From Paraescarpia echinospica (taxonomy: Eukaryota > Annelida > Polychaeta > Sabellida > Siboglinidae), in contig CM034533.1 of NCBI GenBank assembly GCA_020002185.1, forward strand, positions 68,856,119 to 68,920,118: a stretch of 64,000 nt of DNA, written 5' to 3'. A program made the position numbers and the translations under genes. Below the pieces are notes generated by a model, which saw only the letters and a program-made list of their open reading frames with translations, did no database searches and was not told the origin of the DNA. Position 1 is the first letter of the stretch. Every line of letters starts with the position of its first letter. Shown in pieces: positions 33,701 to 42,219 of the stretch.

Positions 33701-36700
33701 ATGGTCTCCCCACCTATATATCGCAAGAGAAAGGTTAGTCTCATACTATGTCAGCATGGCCTCTCTCTCCTGTTTATCGCAAGAGAAAGGTTAGTCTCAT
33801 ACTATGTCAGCATGGTCTCCACACCCATATATATTGCAAGAGAAAGGTTAGTCTCATACTATGTCAGCGTGATCTCCTCATCCATATATCGCAAGAGAAA
33901 GGTTAGTCTTATACTATGTCAGGATGGTCTCCCCACCCATATATTGCAAGAGCACAGTCTCCCCGCCCATATATCGCAAGAGAAAGGTTAGTCTCATACT
34001 ACATCAGCACTGTCTCCCTCCTATATACCACAAGAGAAAGGTTAGTCTGTCATCATGGTCTCCCTCCCCATATATTGCAAGAGCACAGTCTCCCCACCCA
34101 TATATCACAAGAGAAAGGTTAGTCTCATACTATGTCAGCATGGTCTCCACACCTATATATCGCAAAAAAAAGGTTAGTCTCATACTATGTCAGCATGGTC
34201 TCCCCACCCATATACCACAAGAGAAAGGTTAGTCTCATACTATGTCAGCATTGTCTCTCTCTCCCATATATCGCAAGAGAAATGTTAGTCTCATACTGTG
34301 ACCACTGTCTCCTCTCTCATATATCGCAAGAGAAAGGTCAGTTGATATTGACAGATCCATTATGTCACTCACCTAGCAACCAGGTCTGACAAGCTTACGA
34401 AAATGGCCTCTGCAAATTTGAAGCTGTTTGTTGGACATTCCGTGGTGTTGTTCGGGTTCGAATCATGTGCAGAGTGTCGAACCTTGGGCAAGTCGAGATG
34501 GTGTTCAATTGAACAGGTCTGCCAGGGAGTAAAATGTAAAGTGCTTTGAGCAGTCCTGAGGACTGGATACTGCGCTATATAAGAACTTACCTTTACTTTT
34601 TTTACTTTGTTACTTGAAGTTCTAGCCCCAATTTGTTTGTGACAGCAAAGAGCAAAGTTGTTTCTGTGAGTACAATGTGCGGGAAAGTTTGATCTAGCAA
34701 ACATATGCTGCTGTAATAATGTAAATGTATATATTTGTAGACATTGTTGCTAAGGCAAAGCTTCATTGGGATGAGTGGGATCTCATGAATAATTAGGATT
34801 CCGACATCAGATTTTGGATCTGTTTGTTGACACTTAAACTTGATATCTAAATGTTAAGAAAGAGTTGTCCAATTAGTGTAGCTGTTCTGTGAAATCTATG
34901 CTAAGAAGATACCTAAACTTTATGCTCCTATCTGTATTGTTTTGGCAATACAATTTTACAGAGATTGCTAAATATTCTGCAGTCCTAGCTCAAACGAAGA
35001 TTTTTATGCATCATTGTTCATGACATAATGCCTAATGATTCTTGTTTATTGCACTTCTTAGCCCAGTTTTCAGAGGATATAGACACCATAGATGTATGTT
35101 ATTATTAACGCTAGTTGTTGTCTGTGTTTGTATTGCATCAGCCACATGATTCTGTTGCCGCTATGGAGGAAGTGCTTCAGCGTCCTGTCACCCCTAGTCA
35201 ACTCAAAGGTGGAGACGCACCTATTGTACATGTCCAGCCTAGAGCCAGGTAAACATTTCTATCACAACAGTCAATCGTAATGTATAAACTATTTACCGAT
35301 ATTCAAGTTTGACTTGTTAATAAAAAACTGACAATTGTATATTATAAGCTATTTCTAACAGGGTGCTTAAATTGTTTTTTAGGACTTGCCAAAGTCTTTG
35401 CAAACTTACAGTGTTCTCAGCAACCTTGTATAATTTATAACTACCGGTATGCTGTTTCTTATGATTTTATCCACTATTTTTCTATGGTTGATTGTCTTTG
35501 GTTTAAAGCGGCTCGTTTGTTGCAGAAATGGTGCCCAGTCATCGCTAAGAAATAGTTCAAGACAGAATTCTCGCCCAAGCTCTCGTGACTTGGTACGACC
35601 TCCAACACGCTGCGGCTCATCCAACGGAACAACTCCTCGGGTGGCTCCACCTGTTGGTGGGTAGTGGTACTAGTTGGTTGAAGCTGTTGGTTTCTGTTAA
35701 GCATTGTTTATCGTATTGCAGTTACTATGTATCATTTAGGATACAAAGTAATGGTGCAATATGAAAAAGCATTTCATATGAAAAAATTTCTATTCATTCC
35801 CAAAGAAAAATATTATTATGTTCACAGATTGTTTTAACATTTTTGATTAGTAACGGTTATGTGGAAATTAGTGAAACAAGCTCATTACAACAAATTTGGT
35901 AGCAAATATAATAAATTGATTGTGTCAATCGAACTGGTTTTGGTGTGCTTTCAGCGACTGATAATGAGGGTTCTGAACTGATTACGAAGGCTATTGGTCA
36001 GACAAGAAACCTGGCCTTGGGCACTGACAGCAAGAGTGTGAAGCCTTCCCCCAAGGCATTGCAGAAGGTCAATGCCAATGGAAAGTGAGTGATTGTTAGT
36101 GGTGCATCTGGTTTTGATGGAACATGTTTAAAAATACACAAAGCTTACCTGTTGATGTTATTGAATTTTGCATTCACATTGCGAGTCATTTTGCACAGTT
36201 TATCATCTGTATACAATAAATTGTTGGAGTTATCGCCAAAGATGTGCAAAAGGTATACTTGTGATATACATGTGCTGTGGTCTACATCAAAATTACATAC
36301 TCTATTATGAAGTATGGATTGGGTGATATGTTCAGCACTGTGTAACTGAGTGTATATCATTTTATAAAATGTAATAGTAAAAAACAAGAATTAGTAAGAT
36401 TGCCATGCAGAGAATATACCCAGGCAGACAGCAAGGGGTCAAAGAAGCTATTCCCTTATCAAGAATCCACCATTTGTTCATCTGTATGAAGTCTGTGTCT
36501 GTCCTAACGGCGCAGGACAAATCAGGGTTTAAACAGTGACTTGCTGTCAAATTTATTGTAAAACATTTCCTTTACGTAAGTTACCAGAGTTATGCTTATC
36601 ATGATATAAACCGTGCACTGAAGAGGGTTCATATCTCATCCAAGATAAATGATAACAAGTGTGAGCATGTGAACTATACGTAAAGGGGTTCAGGGCAAAA

Positions 36701-38012
36701 TGAGATAAATATATTTTTTTGTAGAAAAAATTACTTTTGTTCATCATCCACCAAGTATAAATTAAAACTGACACATGAGACTGGAAAATCATCATAGTAA
36801 GGGATCTCAAAACGTCGATATCAGACGAAATTACTTTCGTTTGGGAGAAGGGGTTCAGAGGCAGCTTTGTCTGGTGTCAGATATCAATATTTTATACTTC
36901 GGACCGATACTGTTAATGTATTGATATCATCATATCAATGTTTACAAACTTTAGTCTGGGAGGGGATGGGGGCTGAGGCCAGATGGAAGTAATTTTGTTT
37001 TATATCGGACATTGACGTTCTGAGATGATCCCTAACAAAACCTGAAACCTTTGTTGAATATTTAAATTAGAGAATTTCCCCATTCTGAAATTTCACTGGC
37101 ATTGGTGGCGTTTACTGCATTTTACTCCGAACCTATCATACGACAACCAGTGAATTTATGGCTGTCTCTTTCTGTCTGTAGCATTGTCGAGTACCAGGCA
37201 GCGTTTAGTTCTCGACCTCGCATCGTCCGTACCCCCGATGGAGGCCGCCCTACAAGTCGTGGGTCAGTTGGGGAGGGTCCATTGCCCCAACCCAAGTACT
37301 CCGACTCTCTTCCTACACCACGCCCCAGCTCTGGAGGGCGTTCATCCAGTGAGTAGGCATGAAAAGGGGCGACACAGACACTTATGTTTGAAAGATCTGC
37401 TGTGACAAAGGATGTTATTGAAGTGTTAATGACATCTGGTTGTGGAAATCTTTACGTCTCGTTGTGGAAATCTTTACATTTTTAATGTGCTCAGTACAGT
37501 TCAGTTGACTCTACATGTTTATCCCAATTTTATTATTTTTTATGTAATTGTTTGATTTAAAATTATTATAAATATAGGTAATACAACAAAATAAATTTCT
37601 GGGCTCTGTGTCCATTGTCGTGGTTAGGTCAGAAACGGTACACTTACCCACAACTTGCAGCAACAGTTGATGTAGACATAATAATAAATGTTATTTATTC
37701 ATGATAAACCATATAAAGTATAATTTTCTTCTTCTAATGGTTGTGATTTTAAAACATAGATATACAAAAAAACATATTACTTTGTAAAATTATACACGTA
37801 AGAGAGTAAATTGTAGTAGAGACATTAAAAGTGGATTCAGGTAAATTAAGTCAACACTTTTTAGCATAGCAAATTAAGGAAGGATATGGGTAAAATGTAT
37901 ATACATGTTCATTGTGGACTCATTCACTGTTTCAGGTAATTCCGCCCTTACACCGCCTGGATCGGCCAGTCCTCGTGTGCAGGGAGGTGGGAAACGCAGC
38001 CGAGCAAGATGA
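15713..38012 (+). CDS. ARMC9: ARMC9 orthologue (LisH and armadillo-like repeat protein), 24 coding exons
   Basis: The spliced frame has 834 codons plus a TGA; the 24 exon lengths sum to 2,505 nt, a multiple of three. Known family role: ARMC9 is a ciliary basal-body and tip protein that acts with TOGARAM1 and other Joubert-syndrome proteins in cilium stability and Hedgehog signalling. Here, residues about 9-45 form the LisH dimerisation motif ([18 protein letters not shown]). The block around [20 protein letters not shown] (about 145-165) is near-diagnostic of ARMC9. Residues about 204-228 ([20 protein letters not shown]) look coiled-coil, residues 320-565 are the helical repeats, 572-592 is an acidic stretch, and 650-834 is a low-complexity Ser/Pro/Arg tail. 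Length is close to the long vertebrate isoform. The start is the ATG at 15713; an acceptor at 15699 implies a 5' UTR exon upstream that I did not find. Confidence 0.93.
16780..16905 (+). CDS. ARMC9: ARMC9 coding exon 2 (LisH motif)
   Basis: Residues 18-59, with acceptor TTTTTCAG and donor GTAATT. Holds most of the LisH motif, [18 protein letters not shown]. Phase 0 at both ends. The 1-kb intron before it holds no recognised element. Confidence 0.93.
17266..17485. repeat. about 220-bp direct repeat, copy 2
   Basis: Diverged copy of 15442-15670, lying in intron 2 and ending just before the exon 3 acceptor. Confidence 0.75.
17497..17661 (+). CDS. ARMC9: ARMC9 coding exon 3
   Basis: Residues 60-114, acceptor TTTTCAG, donor GTAGGT, phase 0. 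Contains [10 protein letters not shown] and [17 protein letters not shown], strongly conserved in the family. Confidence 0.95.
18218..18376 (+). CDS. ARMC9: ARMC9 coding exon 4
   Basis: Residues 115-167, acceptor TCTCCCAG, donor GTAAGT, phase 0. Contains [18 protein letters not shown] and the ARMC9 signature [16 protein letters not shown]. Confidence 0.96.
18572..18664 (+). CDS. ARMC9: ARMC9 coding exon 5
   Basis: Residues 168-198 ([20 protein letters not shown] to RLFQLF), acceptor TTGTAG, phase 0. The donor TTTGTATCC is weak against consensus; the frame would hit a stop a few codons later, so an exit at 18664 is needed. Confidence 0.88.
18675..18730 (+). mobile_element. SINE 3' tail fragment
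   Basis: The stretch AGCGCTAAGGACTGGATACT followed by a TATATAAAAACTTACC-type end matches the 3' tail of the tRNA-derived SINE seen at 27067-27397. Only the tail remains, 10 bp inside intron 5. Confidence 0.65.
19048..19063 (+). CDS. ARMC9: ARMC9 coding exon 6, 16-nt microexon
   Basis: AGCGCCAGGGGCAAGA, preceded by GCACAG and followed by a strong GTGAGT donor. It encodes SARGK plus the first base of a serine codon. Exon 5 ends in phase 0 and exon 7 needs one extra base to avoid an immediate TAG, so an exon of this phase is required between them. Sixteen nucleotides give exactly that. Confidence 0.6.
19780..19859 (+). CDS. ARMC9: ARMC9 coding exon 7 (coiled coil)
   Basis: Residues 204-230, from [14 protein letters not shown] to MKRYNRIQ, acceptor ACACTTAG. 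The end ATACAG before GTGTGT is the seed of the 45-bp minisatellite that follows directly. Ends in phase 0. Confidence 0.9.
19846..22365 (+). repeat. 45-bp minisatellite of about 55 copies built on the exon 7 donor site
   Basis: Each unit reads, in pieces, CGTATACAG, then GTGTGTACAAAGAC, then AACCAACATTAACAACAACAAC. The first half-unit is the real end of exon 7. Nearly all units keep ACAG followed by GTGTGT, so each carries a copy of the 5' splice site. Variants include TGTATA/TGTACA and AACCG/AGCCG/AACTG/AATCG/AACCT. Length irregularities occur at about 21215-21260, 21295-21305 and 21428-21450. The array is stop-free over most of its length on both strands, which produces long repetitive open frames that I do not call genes. 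Confidence 0.97.
22506..22580 (+). CDS. ARMC9: ARMC9 coding exon 8
   Basis: Residues 231-255 ([20 protein letters not shown]), acceptor CCATCTAG, donor GTAAGT, phase 0. It continues the MKRYNRIQ of exon 7 exactly as in vertebrate ARMC9, which shows that the whole minisatellite is spliced out in the expected transcript. Confidence 0.95.
22796..22920 (+). repeat. three roughly 45-bp units carrying acceptor-like ends before exon 9
   Basis: Three imperfect tandem units share AGATTGACAG and GTGTTTGATTGACAG; the last one ends at the true acceptor of exon 9. Several ATTGACAG copies are therefore decoy 3' splice sites within 125 bp. Confidence 0.8.
22921..23048 (+). CDS. ARMC9: ARMC9 coding exon 9
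   Basis: Residues 256-298, starting [20 protein letters not shown] and ending in VMPPQG. Acceptor TTGACAG, donor GGTAAT; ends with two bases of a glycine codon. Confidence 0.95.
23400..23545. repeat. (CA)n/(CACG)n/(CATG)n compound microsatellite
   Basis: About 145 bp of alternating purine-pyrimidine sequence in ARMC9 intron 9, with ACGC and ATGC blocks. It ends about 45 bp before the exon 10 acceptor. Such tracts can adopt Z-DNA. Open frames across it are artefacts. Confidence 0.92.
23592..23706 (+). CDS. ARMC9: ARMC9 coding exon 10
   Basis: Residues 298-336, including [20 protein letters not shown] and LLLQALRW, acceptor TTCCCGCAG, donor GTAGGC, ends in phase 0. LDYEKxK and LLQALRW match conserved ARMC9 positions at the start of the helical-repeat region. 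Confidence 0.95.
23973..24068 (+). CDS. ARMC9: ARMC9 coding exon 11
   Basis: Residues 337-368 ([18 protein letters not shown] to GAYR), acceptor TTTTTCAG, donor GTATGA, phase 0 at both ends. Confidence 0.92.
24510..26288 (+). mobile_element. RTE/SR2-like LINE reverse transcriptase segment in ARMC9 intron 11
   Basis: Plus-strand motifs in order: [10 protein letters not shown] (about 24562), [11 protein letters not shown] and [15 protein letters not shown] (about 24700-24780), [20 protein letters not shown] (about 24900-24960), [20 protein letters not shown] (about 25096-25155), [13 protein letters not shown] (about 25279-25315), [13 protein letters not shown] (about 25685-25720), [10 protein letters not shown], and a [11 protein letters not shown] tail near 26038-26070. 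It ends in an AAGT-type simple tail at 26277-26288. Stops, a missing segment before the FADD box and a tandem expansion show it is dead. The 5' half (endonuclease) is absent. Confidence 0.85.
25297..25542 (+). repeat. 35-bp tandem repeat seeded on the reverse transcriptase active-site box
   Basis: About seven copies of a 35-bp unit (CAGATGACCTCACTCTCCTG followed by TCCCACAGTCACCAA) lie in tandem. The first copy is the codons for [13 protein letters not shown] of the LINE. Because 35 is not a multiple of three, the expansion rotates the reading frame. Confidence 0.9.
26331..26421 (+). CDS. ARMC9: ARMC9 coding exon 12
   Basis: Residues 369-399 ([20 protein letters not shown] to FASLCDG), acceptor TGTTGTAG, donor GTAAGT. 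Ends with one base of a glycine codon. The LINE 3' tail ends only about 42 bp upstream. Confidence 0.95.
26662..26785 (+). CDS. ARMC9: ARMC9 coding exon 13
   Basis: Residues 399-440 ([19 protein letters not shown] to [10 protein letters not shown]), acceptor GGTTGTAG, donor GTAAGT. The [16 protein letters not shown] junction with exon 14 matches the family closely. Confidence 0.96.
27067..27397 (+). mobile_element. tRNA-derived SINE, full-length copy in intron 13
   Basis: Starts with a tRNA-like head: TAAGAGCTCCGG, then GGTTCGAATCC, a perfect polymerase III B box, at about 27120. The body includes GAGTACCTGGCTATAGACAG and the 3' end reads GGACTGGATACTGCGC, then TATATAAGAACTTACC. It is the best-preserved copy and lies on the sense strand of ARMC9. 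Confidence 0.85.
27649..27788 (+). CDS. ARMC9: ARMC9 coding exon 14
   Basis: Residues 440-487, including [20 protein letters not shown] and [19 protein letters not shown], the most conserved armadillo-like block of ARMC9. Acceptor GGTTTCAG, donor GTGACT. Confidence 0.97.
27789..28698 (+). other. ARMC9 intron 14, nothing recognised
   Basis: A 910-bp intron of ordinary AT-rich sequence. I see no transposon or repeat in it. Confidence 0.6.
28699..28775 (+). CDS. ARMC9: ARMC9 coding exon 15
   Basis: Residues 487-512 ([20 protein letters not shown] then HDNHE), acceptor GTTGCAG, donor GTGAGG, ends in phase 0. Confidence 0.95.
28776..31007 (+). other. ARMC9 intron 15, diverged 100-bp direct repeat, otherwise unassigned
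   Basis: Two related segments of about 100 bp lie at 28896-29002 and 29070-29168, sharing AATCATTTGT and AAAGAGCAATTC. The segment 29190-30560 differs in texture and could be an old insertion, but I find no diagnostic ends. Confidence 0.45.
31008..31082 (+). CDS. ARMC9: ARMC9 coding exon 16
   Basis: Residues 513-537 ([20 protein letters not shown] then EAKAM), acceptor TCGGTAG, donor GTAAGT, phase 0. Confidence 0.95.
31498..31588 (+). CDS. ARMC9: ARMC9 coding exon 17
   Basis: Residues 538-568 ([20 protein letters not shown] then [10 protein letters not shown]), acceptor TTGTCAG, donor GTGAGT. End of the folded helical-repeat region. Confidence 0.96.
31905..31957 (+). CDS. ARMC9: ARMC9 coding exon 18 (acidic stretch)
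   Basis: Residues 568-585, [17 protein letters not shown], acceptor TTGCAG, donor GTAGGA, ends in phase 0. The same acidic linker is present in vertebrate ARMC9. Confidence 0.92.
32030..32200 (+). mobile_element. SINE copy, diverged and lacking its tRNA head
   Basis: Contains TACCTGGTAATACC-like, CTGACAGTGG, CTTCACGCAGTAATTAC and GAGCAGGTCTGCCAGGG blocks that match the body of the SINE at 27067-27397. It is directly followed by another copy at 32206. Confidence 0.65.
32206..32494 (+). mobile_element. tRNA-derived SINE in ARMC9 intron 18
   Basis: Begins GAGCGCAGTGGTTCAGTGG, has a B-box-like AGTTCAAATCC, the shared body (GAGTACCTGGCTATAAACAG) and the tail GGACTGGATACTG with TATATAAGAACTTA. 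It ends 33 bp before the exon 19 acceptor. Confidence 0.8.
32528..32665 (+). CDS. ARMC9: ARMC9 coding exon 19
   Basis: Residues 586-631 ([20 protein letters not shown] to PPIYRKRK), acceptor GATTGTAG, donor AAGGTCAGT, phase 0. MEADLDKxEL and GELxGxxLL positions are conserved in the family. Its last 36 nt are the seed of the second minisatellite. Confidence 0.93.
32630..34340 (+). repeat. about 55-bp minisatellite of about 29 copies built on the exon 19 donor site
   Basis: The unit is GTTAGTCTCATACTATGTCA, then GCATGGTCTCCCCACCCATA, then TATCGCAAGAGAAAG, with length variants of roughly 50-61 bp. The first instance of CGCAAGAGAAAG is the real end of exon 19, and each later copy is again followed by GTTAGT. 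Some units insert an extra AGAGCACAGTCTCC block. Open frames in it are repeat artefacts and include stops. Confidence 0.96.
34451..34603 (+). mobile_element. SINE copy with internal deletion
   Basis: The tRNA-like B box GGGTTCGAATC and CGAACCTTGGGCAAG are joined directly to TCGAGATGGTGTTCAATTGA, so the middle of the body is missing. The 3' tail is typical (GGACTGGATACTGCGC, then TATATAAGAACTTACC). Confidence 0.8.
35142..35248 (+). CDS. ARMC9: ARMC9 coding exon 20
   Basis: Residues 632-667, including [20 protein letters not shown], acceptor TTGCATCAG, donor GTAAAC. LQRPVTP is conserved in vertebrate ARMC9 and confirms the call after the minisatellite. Confidence 0.93.
35526..35656 (+). CDS. 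ARMC9: ARMC9 coding exon 21
   Basis: Residues 667-711, a Ser/Arg/Asn-rich linker ([20 protein letters not shown]), acceptor TTGCAG, donor GTGGGT chosen because phase 1 is needed to enter exon 22. Probably disordered. Confidence 0.88.
35955..36084 (+). CDS. ARMC9: ARMC9 coding exon 22
   Basis: Residues 711-754 ([20 protein letters not shown] to KVNANGK), acceptor CTTTCAG, donor GTGAGT. Ends with two bases of a codon. Confidence 0.88.
36085..37181 (+). other. ARMC9 intron 22, unassigned repeat-like sequence
   Basis: From about 36400 to 37060 there are recurrent AAGGGGTTCA motifs resembling those beside the RTE LINE at 2.95 and 6.39 kb, which suggests an unclassified interspersed repeat. No ends were identified. 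Confidence 0.35.
37182..37348 (+). CDS. ARMC9: ARMC9 coding exon 23
   Basis: Residues 754-810, starting [20 protein letters not shown], Pro/Ser-rich, acceptor TCTGTAG, donor GTGAGT. Confidence 0.9.
37936..38012 (+). CDS. ARMC9: ARMC9 coding exon 24 (terminal)
   Basis: Residues 810-834 ([20 protein letters not shown] then SRAR) and the TGA stop at 38010-38012, acceptor GTTTCAG. The basic Ser-rich C-terminus resembles that of vertebrate ARMC9. Confidence 0.92.
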
Positions 38013-40030
38013 AAATAATGACATTATAGGGGTTGGTTTGTATCGGTTAAAACCACCCCCCACTCACCAATACGTGTAAGATTTTGACTGATCCAATATG
38101 GCGTCTGAAACTATAGCAAATATTCGATGGATTCATCTGACGTCACATGGTTGCCAAGACATTGCCCACCGTGCAGCCCAATTCTGTAGTGTCAATGTGC
38201 ATTAGTGTATGTTCCACTCAATAGGTTGCGCCACTGTATCTGTGATTTATGTCCCTGTGATAGATGGCGACAATCCAGCCATCATCCACTCATGCATAAT
38301 GCTGTATGTTTCTGGAGACTGTGAATTAATGTGACCGTCCCTTGTATAGTGGCAGTATTTTATCATATAGGATGAGCTCATTCAGTGGGAGATGTCTTCC
38401 CAGTGTACGGTTTTCACAAATATGATCACTGGAGATCACAGAAGTTTTATTTTGCTGAATATCATCACGTGGAATCTGCTGCAGCCACCTGTTGAGTTGG
38501 CGTTTTTGTCATAGTAGAAATGAGGAAAGTGTGAGACATTTGCCATTCCAACTTGCGTTATCTAGTACTGAACTGTCAATGATACTGCCCTAGTTAAGCT
38601 CAATAATATTATTACAGACATGCCATATGGTTTTGTTGAAATCTGTGTTATTGACTAAAAATTCCATATGAAATAGTGTTGCATTTTGCAATAGTTCAAA
38701 CAGTCACATTACCATCAAGTGTCTGGCTTCAAAATATACATACATAAAAAAATCGTTATGTTCCACCTGAAATTACCAGGTGCTGCTATCTGGCAGGCTA
38801 TGAAATAGAGGCAGACGCACATCAAACCAAATCAGGTTTTGTCAGGAATTTACCTAGTATAGCTACAAAAGTTGTTTCTTATTGACCTTTCTTTTGTTTT
38901 TAATTTTATAGTTTTTTGATGAACACAACATCAAATTTGTGTTACAACACTTTTTCCATGTTGAAGCAAATCCGTATTAAAATTGTTACTGTATTCCTCC
39001 CCAAATCCAGTAATTCTGTATTTTATAGAGAAAGTCCATGTGATGTGGCCTTTGTTAATACCGGTATGTGCTTTAGTTACTCTCAGGTTTTAAGAAATAC
39101 CTAGACTATAATTCAAAGTTTTCTAACGAGTGTGAACATTGTAAGATGTTGGGTAGTGTAAGTAGTGTTAATTTATTTTTTGTCTTGTTTTGTTTCCATA
39201 TCATATGTCTACCCAGACAGAAAATAATTACCATAAATGCAAGTAAGAACCTACATTTCGACCTCACTATTCACCTGAATAGGGAGGTGACCATATTAGC
39301 AGGATTAATTTCCTAAACTTTATTGTTATGAAATTAATGCGGAACTGTCACAGGTTGACCTTAATTGCGAGGTGGCTGTATTACTAAGGTAAGTGCAAAG
39401 CGAGGTTCAACTGTAGTTTGAAACTTTTTGATCCTATGCTATAACTAGCTTAGTTAGGAACACGTTTATATGGTTTGCTTATTTTGTTGAACTAGGTCAT
39501 TGTCGTTGTATGCAAAGTAACTTGTAATATATGCATCTTAATTATTTTTTCACTTCGTCTGTTATATGTAGTTCCAGGAACTTGAAAATATTTGTTTACA
39601 GACTGTGATACTGTTTTGTTATGAAGTGGTGTATGTGCGCATGTACCATTTCCCTTTGATACTGATAAACATTCAACTATTAATGCTGTGTTGGTTGATT
39701 TTACTTAATGAGTAGATGGCATTCTGTATAGGCTATGTAATTTATTTATCATTCTGGCAGCACATCTGTACAAAATAATGTGTTCTTGTTGGCATGTAAG
39801 ACGTTATTTAGGTTAAATGGGCATTTATTTTAAAATATATAATTAATACAATTATTTGTTTATGCATTAGTTTGCAATAGTTGTATAAATATATACTTGT
39901 GTGTTAATTATTTAAAAACCAAATATTGTTTTAAATGTTTTATACATACTGAATGAGTTTATTTCAACAACAACTACATTTACGACACAAAAAATGCCAA
40001 ACATACAATAATAAACCACCGAATTGAAGT
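38013..40030 (+). other. ARMC9: ARMC9 3' UTR and downstream flank
   Basis: No coding exon follows the stop. The sequence is AT-rich and unbroken by transposons up to about 40 kb. An AATAAA polyadenylation signal candidate is at 40010-40015. The true end cannot be fixed without transcript data. Confidence 0.4.
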
Positions 40031-41089
40031 TGAAAAAGGCAAGGATTTTTTTTATATAACTTGTATACTAATTAATTAGTTACAATGCAGTATAATGTAA
40101 ACAATTTTAAAAAGCTTATATTGAATGTAGCAAAGACTAGAATTACCAGATGGCTTCTTGTCAAGAAGGCTTCGTGAGTAGACTACGTATGACATTCCGC
40201 TCGGATAACGTCATCACAGACATGTGACACGTAGTTCCCCTTGGTGATGGTTATTTGCTACCCCTCCACACACAAGTGTATGTAACACACGATGTCAATA
40301 TTGTCAAAAGTACCTTCAATTTAACACTAATCCTGAGTCTGACCTTCAACGTAAACCTAACTCTTTTTGCACATCAGACCAACCAAAAAGGGCATTTGTA
40401 CATGGAGGAATAGCGCGAAGCTCCCTCCTTCCCCTCATGGTTCATTTGTATTTCAGTTCTTCGTATCTACATCACGTCGTTTACGTGTCTCCTTCAATGT
40501 TCAGTAATCTAGGCTGATTATTGTTGCACACAAAATCGTCATTCCTATGCGTGGTTCGTGCACTAGAACAACAAAAATGATACATAGAAATGTGGAAGAA
40601 CAGCTTAGTAATAGTATTGTGCGATAATCGTTTTTATAAGATTATTTTATAAGTCCTGCAGCAGGAACACCGCACTAGTGCCCCAACTGGTCCATGCCAT
40701 ATTCGTTTAATTTCTTAATGTGAGCGAAATTACCGAGCGGCACATAGAGTCAAACCATTGTCTCTCCGATCGACATTGGTGCTCTAAAACCTGGACCAAC
40801 GCGCCTCATGAAATTCCATAAATTTAAAACTATTTTCTTAAACTAATTATTAACTATACAGTTTAGCTTGTCACTTAACCAGGGGGTACGCCCAAAATTC
40901 CCCATCTTACGAACACCCTTTCTAGAAACGACCCCCTCTCTTATACGAACCCACACCCGTTTTCATGCTAAAGGGTTGTGGAAGCTATGTCCGAGTGAAC
41001 AAATGGAAGAATAGCGGTTGATCTGGGATGTCTAAATAATTACTTGTTTACGTCGGTTGGAGGCAAAGAAGTGCACTTAGTCCTTAACT
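40031..41089. other. intergenic, nothing recognised
   Basis: No gene, repeat or transposon signature is visible in this stretch. Confidence 0.5.
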
Positions 41090-41420
41090 ATTCGTCGATG
41101 ATGGAGTTAATCAGCAGGACGATGTAACAACATGTGCTTTAGGAAGATATTGTATGCAGACAATATGACTTTAGTAGCGGGAAACACGCAAGTGTTGCAA
41201 GAAGGGCTGGAGAAGTACAACGAATTGTTCGTGAAATAGGACCATATAGAGTGATGACGATTTGGACAGCAGAGTGAGGAGTTGGCCAACAGGTTGGAGA
41301 AAAGGAGATCAAACAACGGGGTGAGTTTGTTGACTTTGACAAGATGATTATTGAGCATGTGTGGTTCCAGGCAGAGGCAGCTAACACTTGAAGCTCAGGC
41401 GGCAAGAATCCCTTTCGGCT
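41090..41420 (+). mobile_element. LINE reverse transcriptase scrap (catalytic-box region)
   Basis: Plus-strand frames give MELISR (about 41103), ILYADNMTLVAGNTQVLQEG (about 41149-41210) and QQSEELANRLEKR, with the catalytic box degraded to YADN. The pattern fits the family of the minus-strand fragment at 44930-45363: the order SALxPLLFxxxMELISR then YADDxxxVA is typical. Stops and frameshifts are frequent. Confidence 0.6.
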
Positions 41421-42219
41421 ATATCCAAATTTTTAATCGCCCTGAATTTTGTCGACGATTCTGAATAAATCAACTTTTCTGAAACGAGACCTTTCAAGTA
41501 GCTGGATGTCGTTGACGTATCTAGGGGATTTAAATGATATCTAAAAACACGAACCCACACGCGGCCATTATATTGCGCTATGTGATACCTAGCTAGAGTT
41601 GGGGCTACTCGGGGTTGTCCAAGGAGTTGCACCCTAATTTGGGCGCGAACACAGCTGGGTGCGTGTCGTGCAACCGTCCCTAGTGGCTATGTGCCACCTA
41701 GGAACTAATGGCTAACTTAGGCGTAATTAGGAGTTGGGTGCGTGTCATGCAACTGGCCACAGACCACCAACGGGTACGGGTTTTTTTTTTAACAAGGGAA
41801 CCATGAAGGAACACTAACTGTTGAGGTCCCTTGAACCACAGACATTTGACGAATTGTGCACTTTTTGACAAAAGCATGAAAATTGGCACATAATGGAGTT
41901 TATGATATGTACAATCATATTAAGCTAGGTACCCATCGCTATCGACATGGTACCCAGCCGCCATCTTGATTTTTAAAATGGCCGCAAGTATATCAGTGTA
42001 TAAGCAACATAGAAATATGATCTTGGTGTCTAAACCAACATTTCTAGGGTCAAGGAATCCATTTCATGTGCAGTATTCAAAGATGATGGCCATACTGAAA
42101 TTCAAGATGGCCACCATGGACATTCATGACCCAAATATATCAGCTTCTAAGCAACATATAAATAAGTTTTTTGTCTAAACCAACGTACATTTCCAGGGTC
42201 ATGGAATCCATTGTATCGG

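Noticed and set aside
19846..34340. CRISPR-like array
   Set aside because: The regular units have no unique spacers, they begin at exon ends, and the DNA is clearly animal nuclear sequence.
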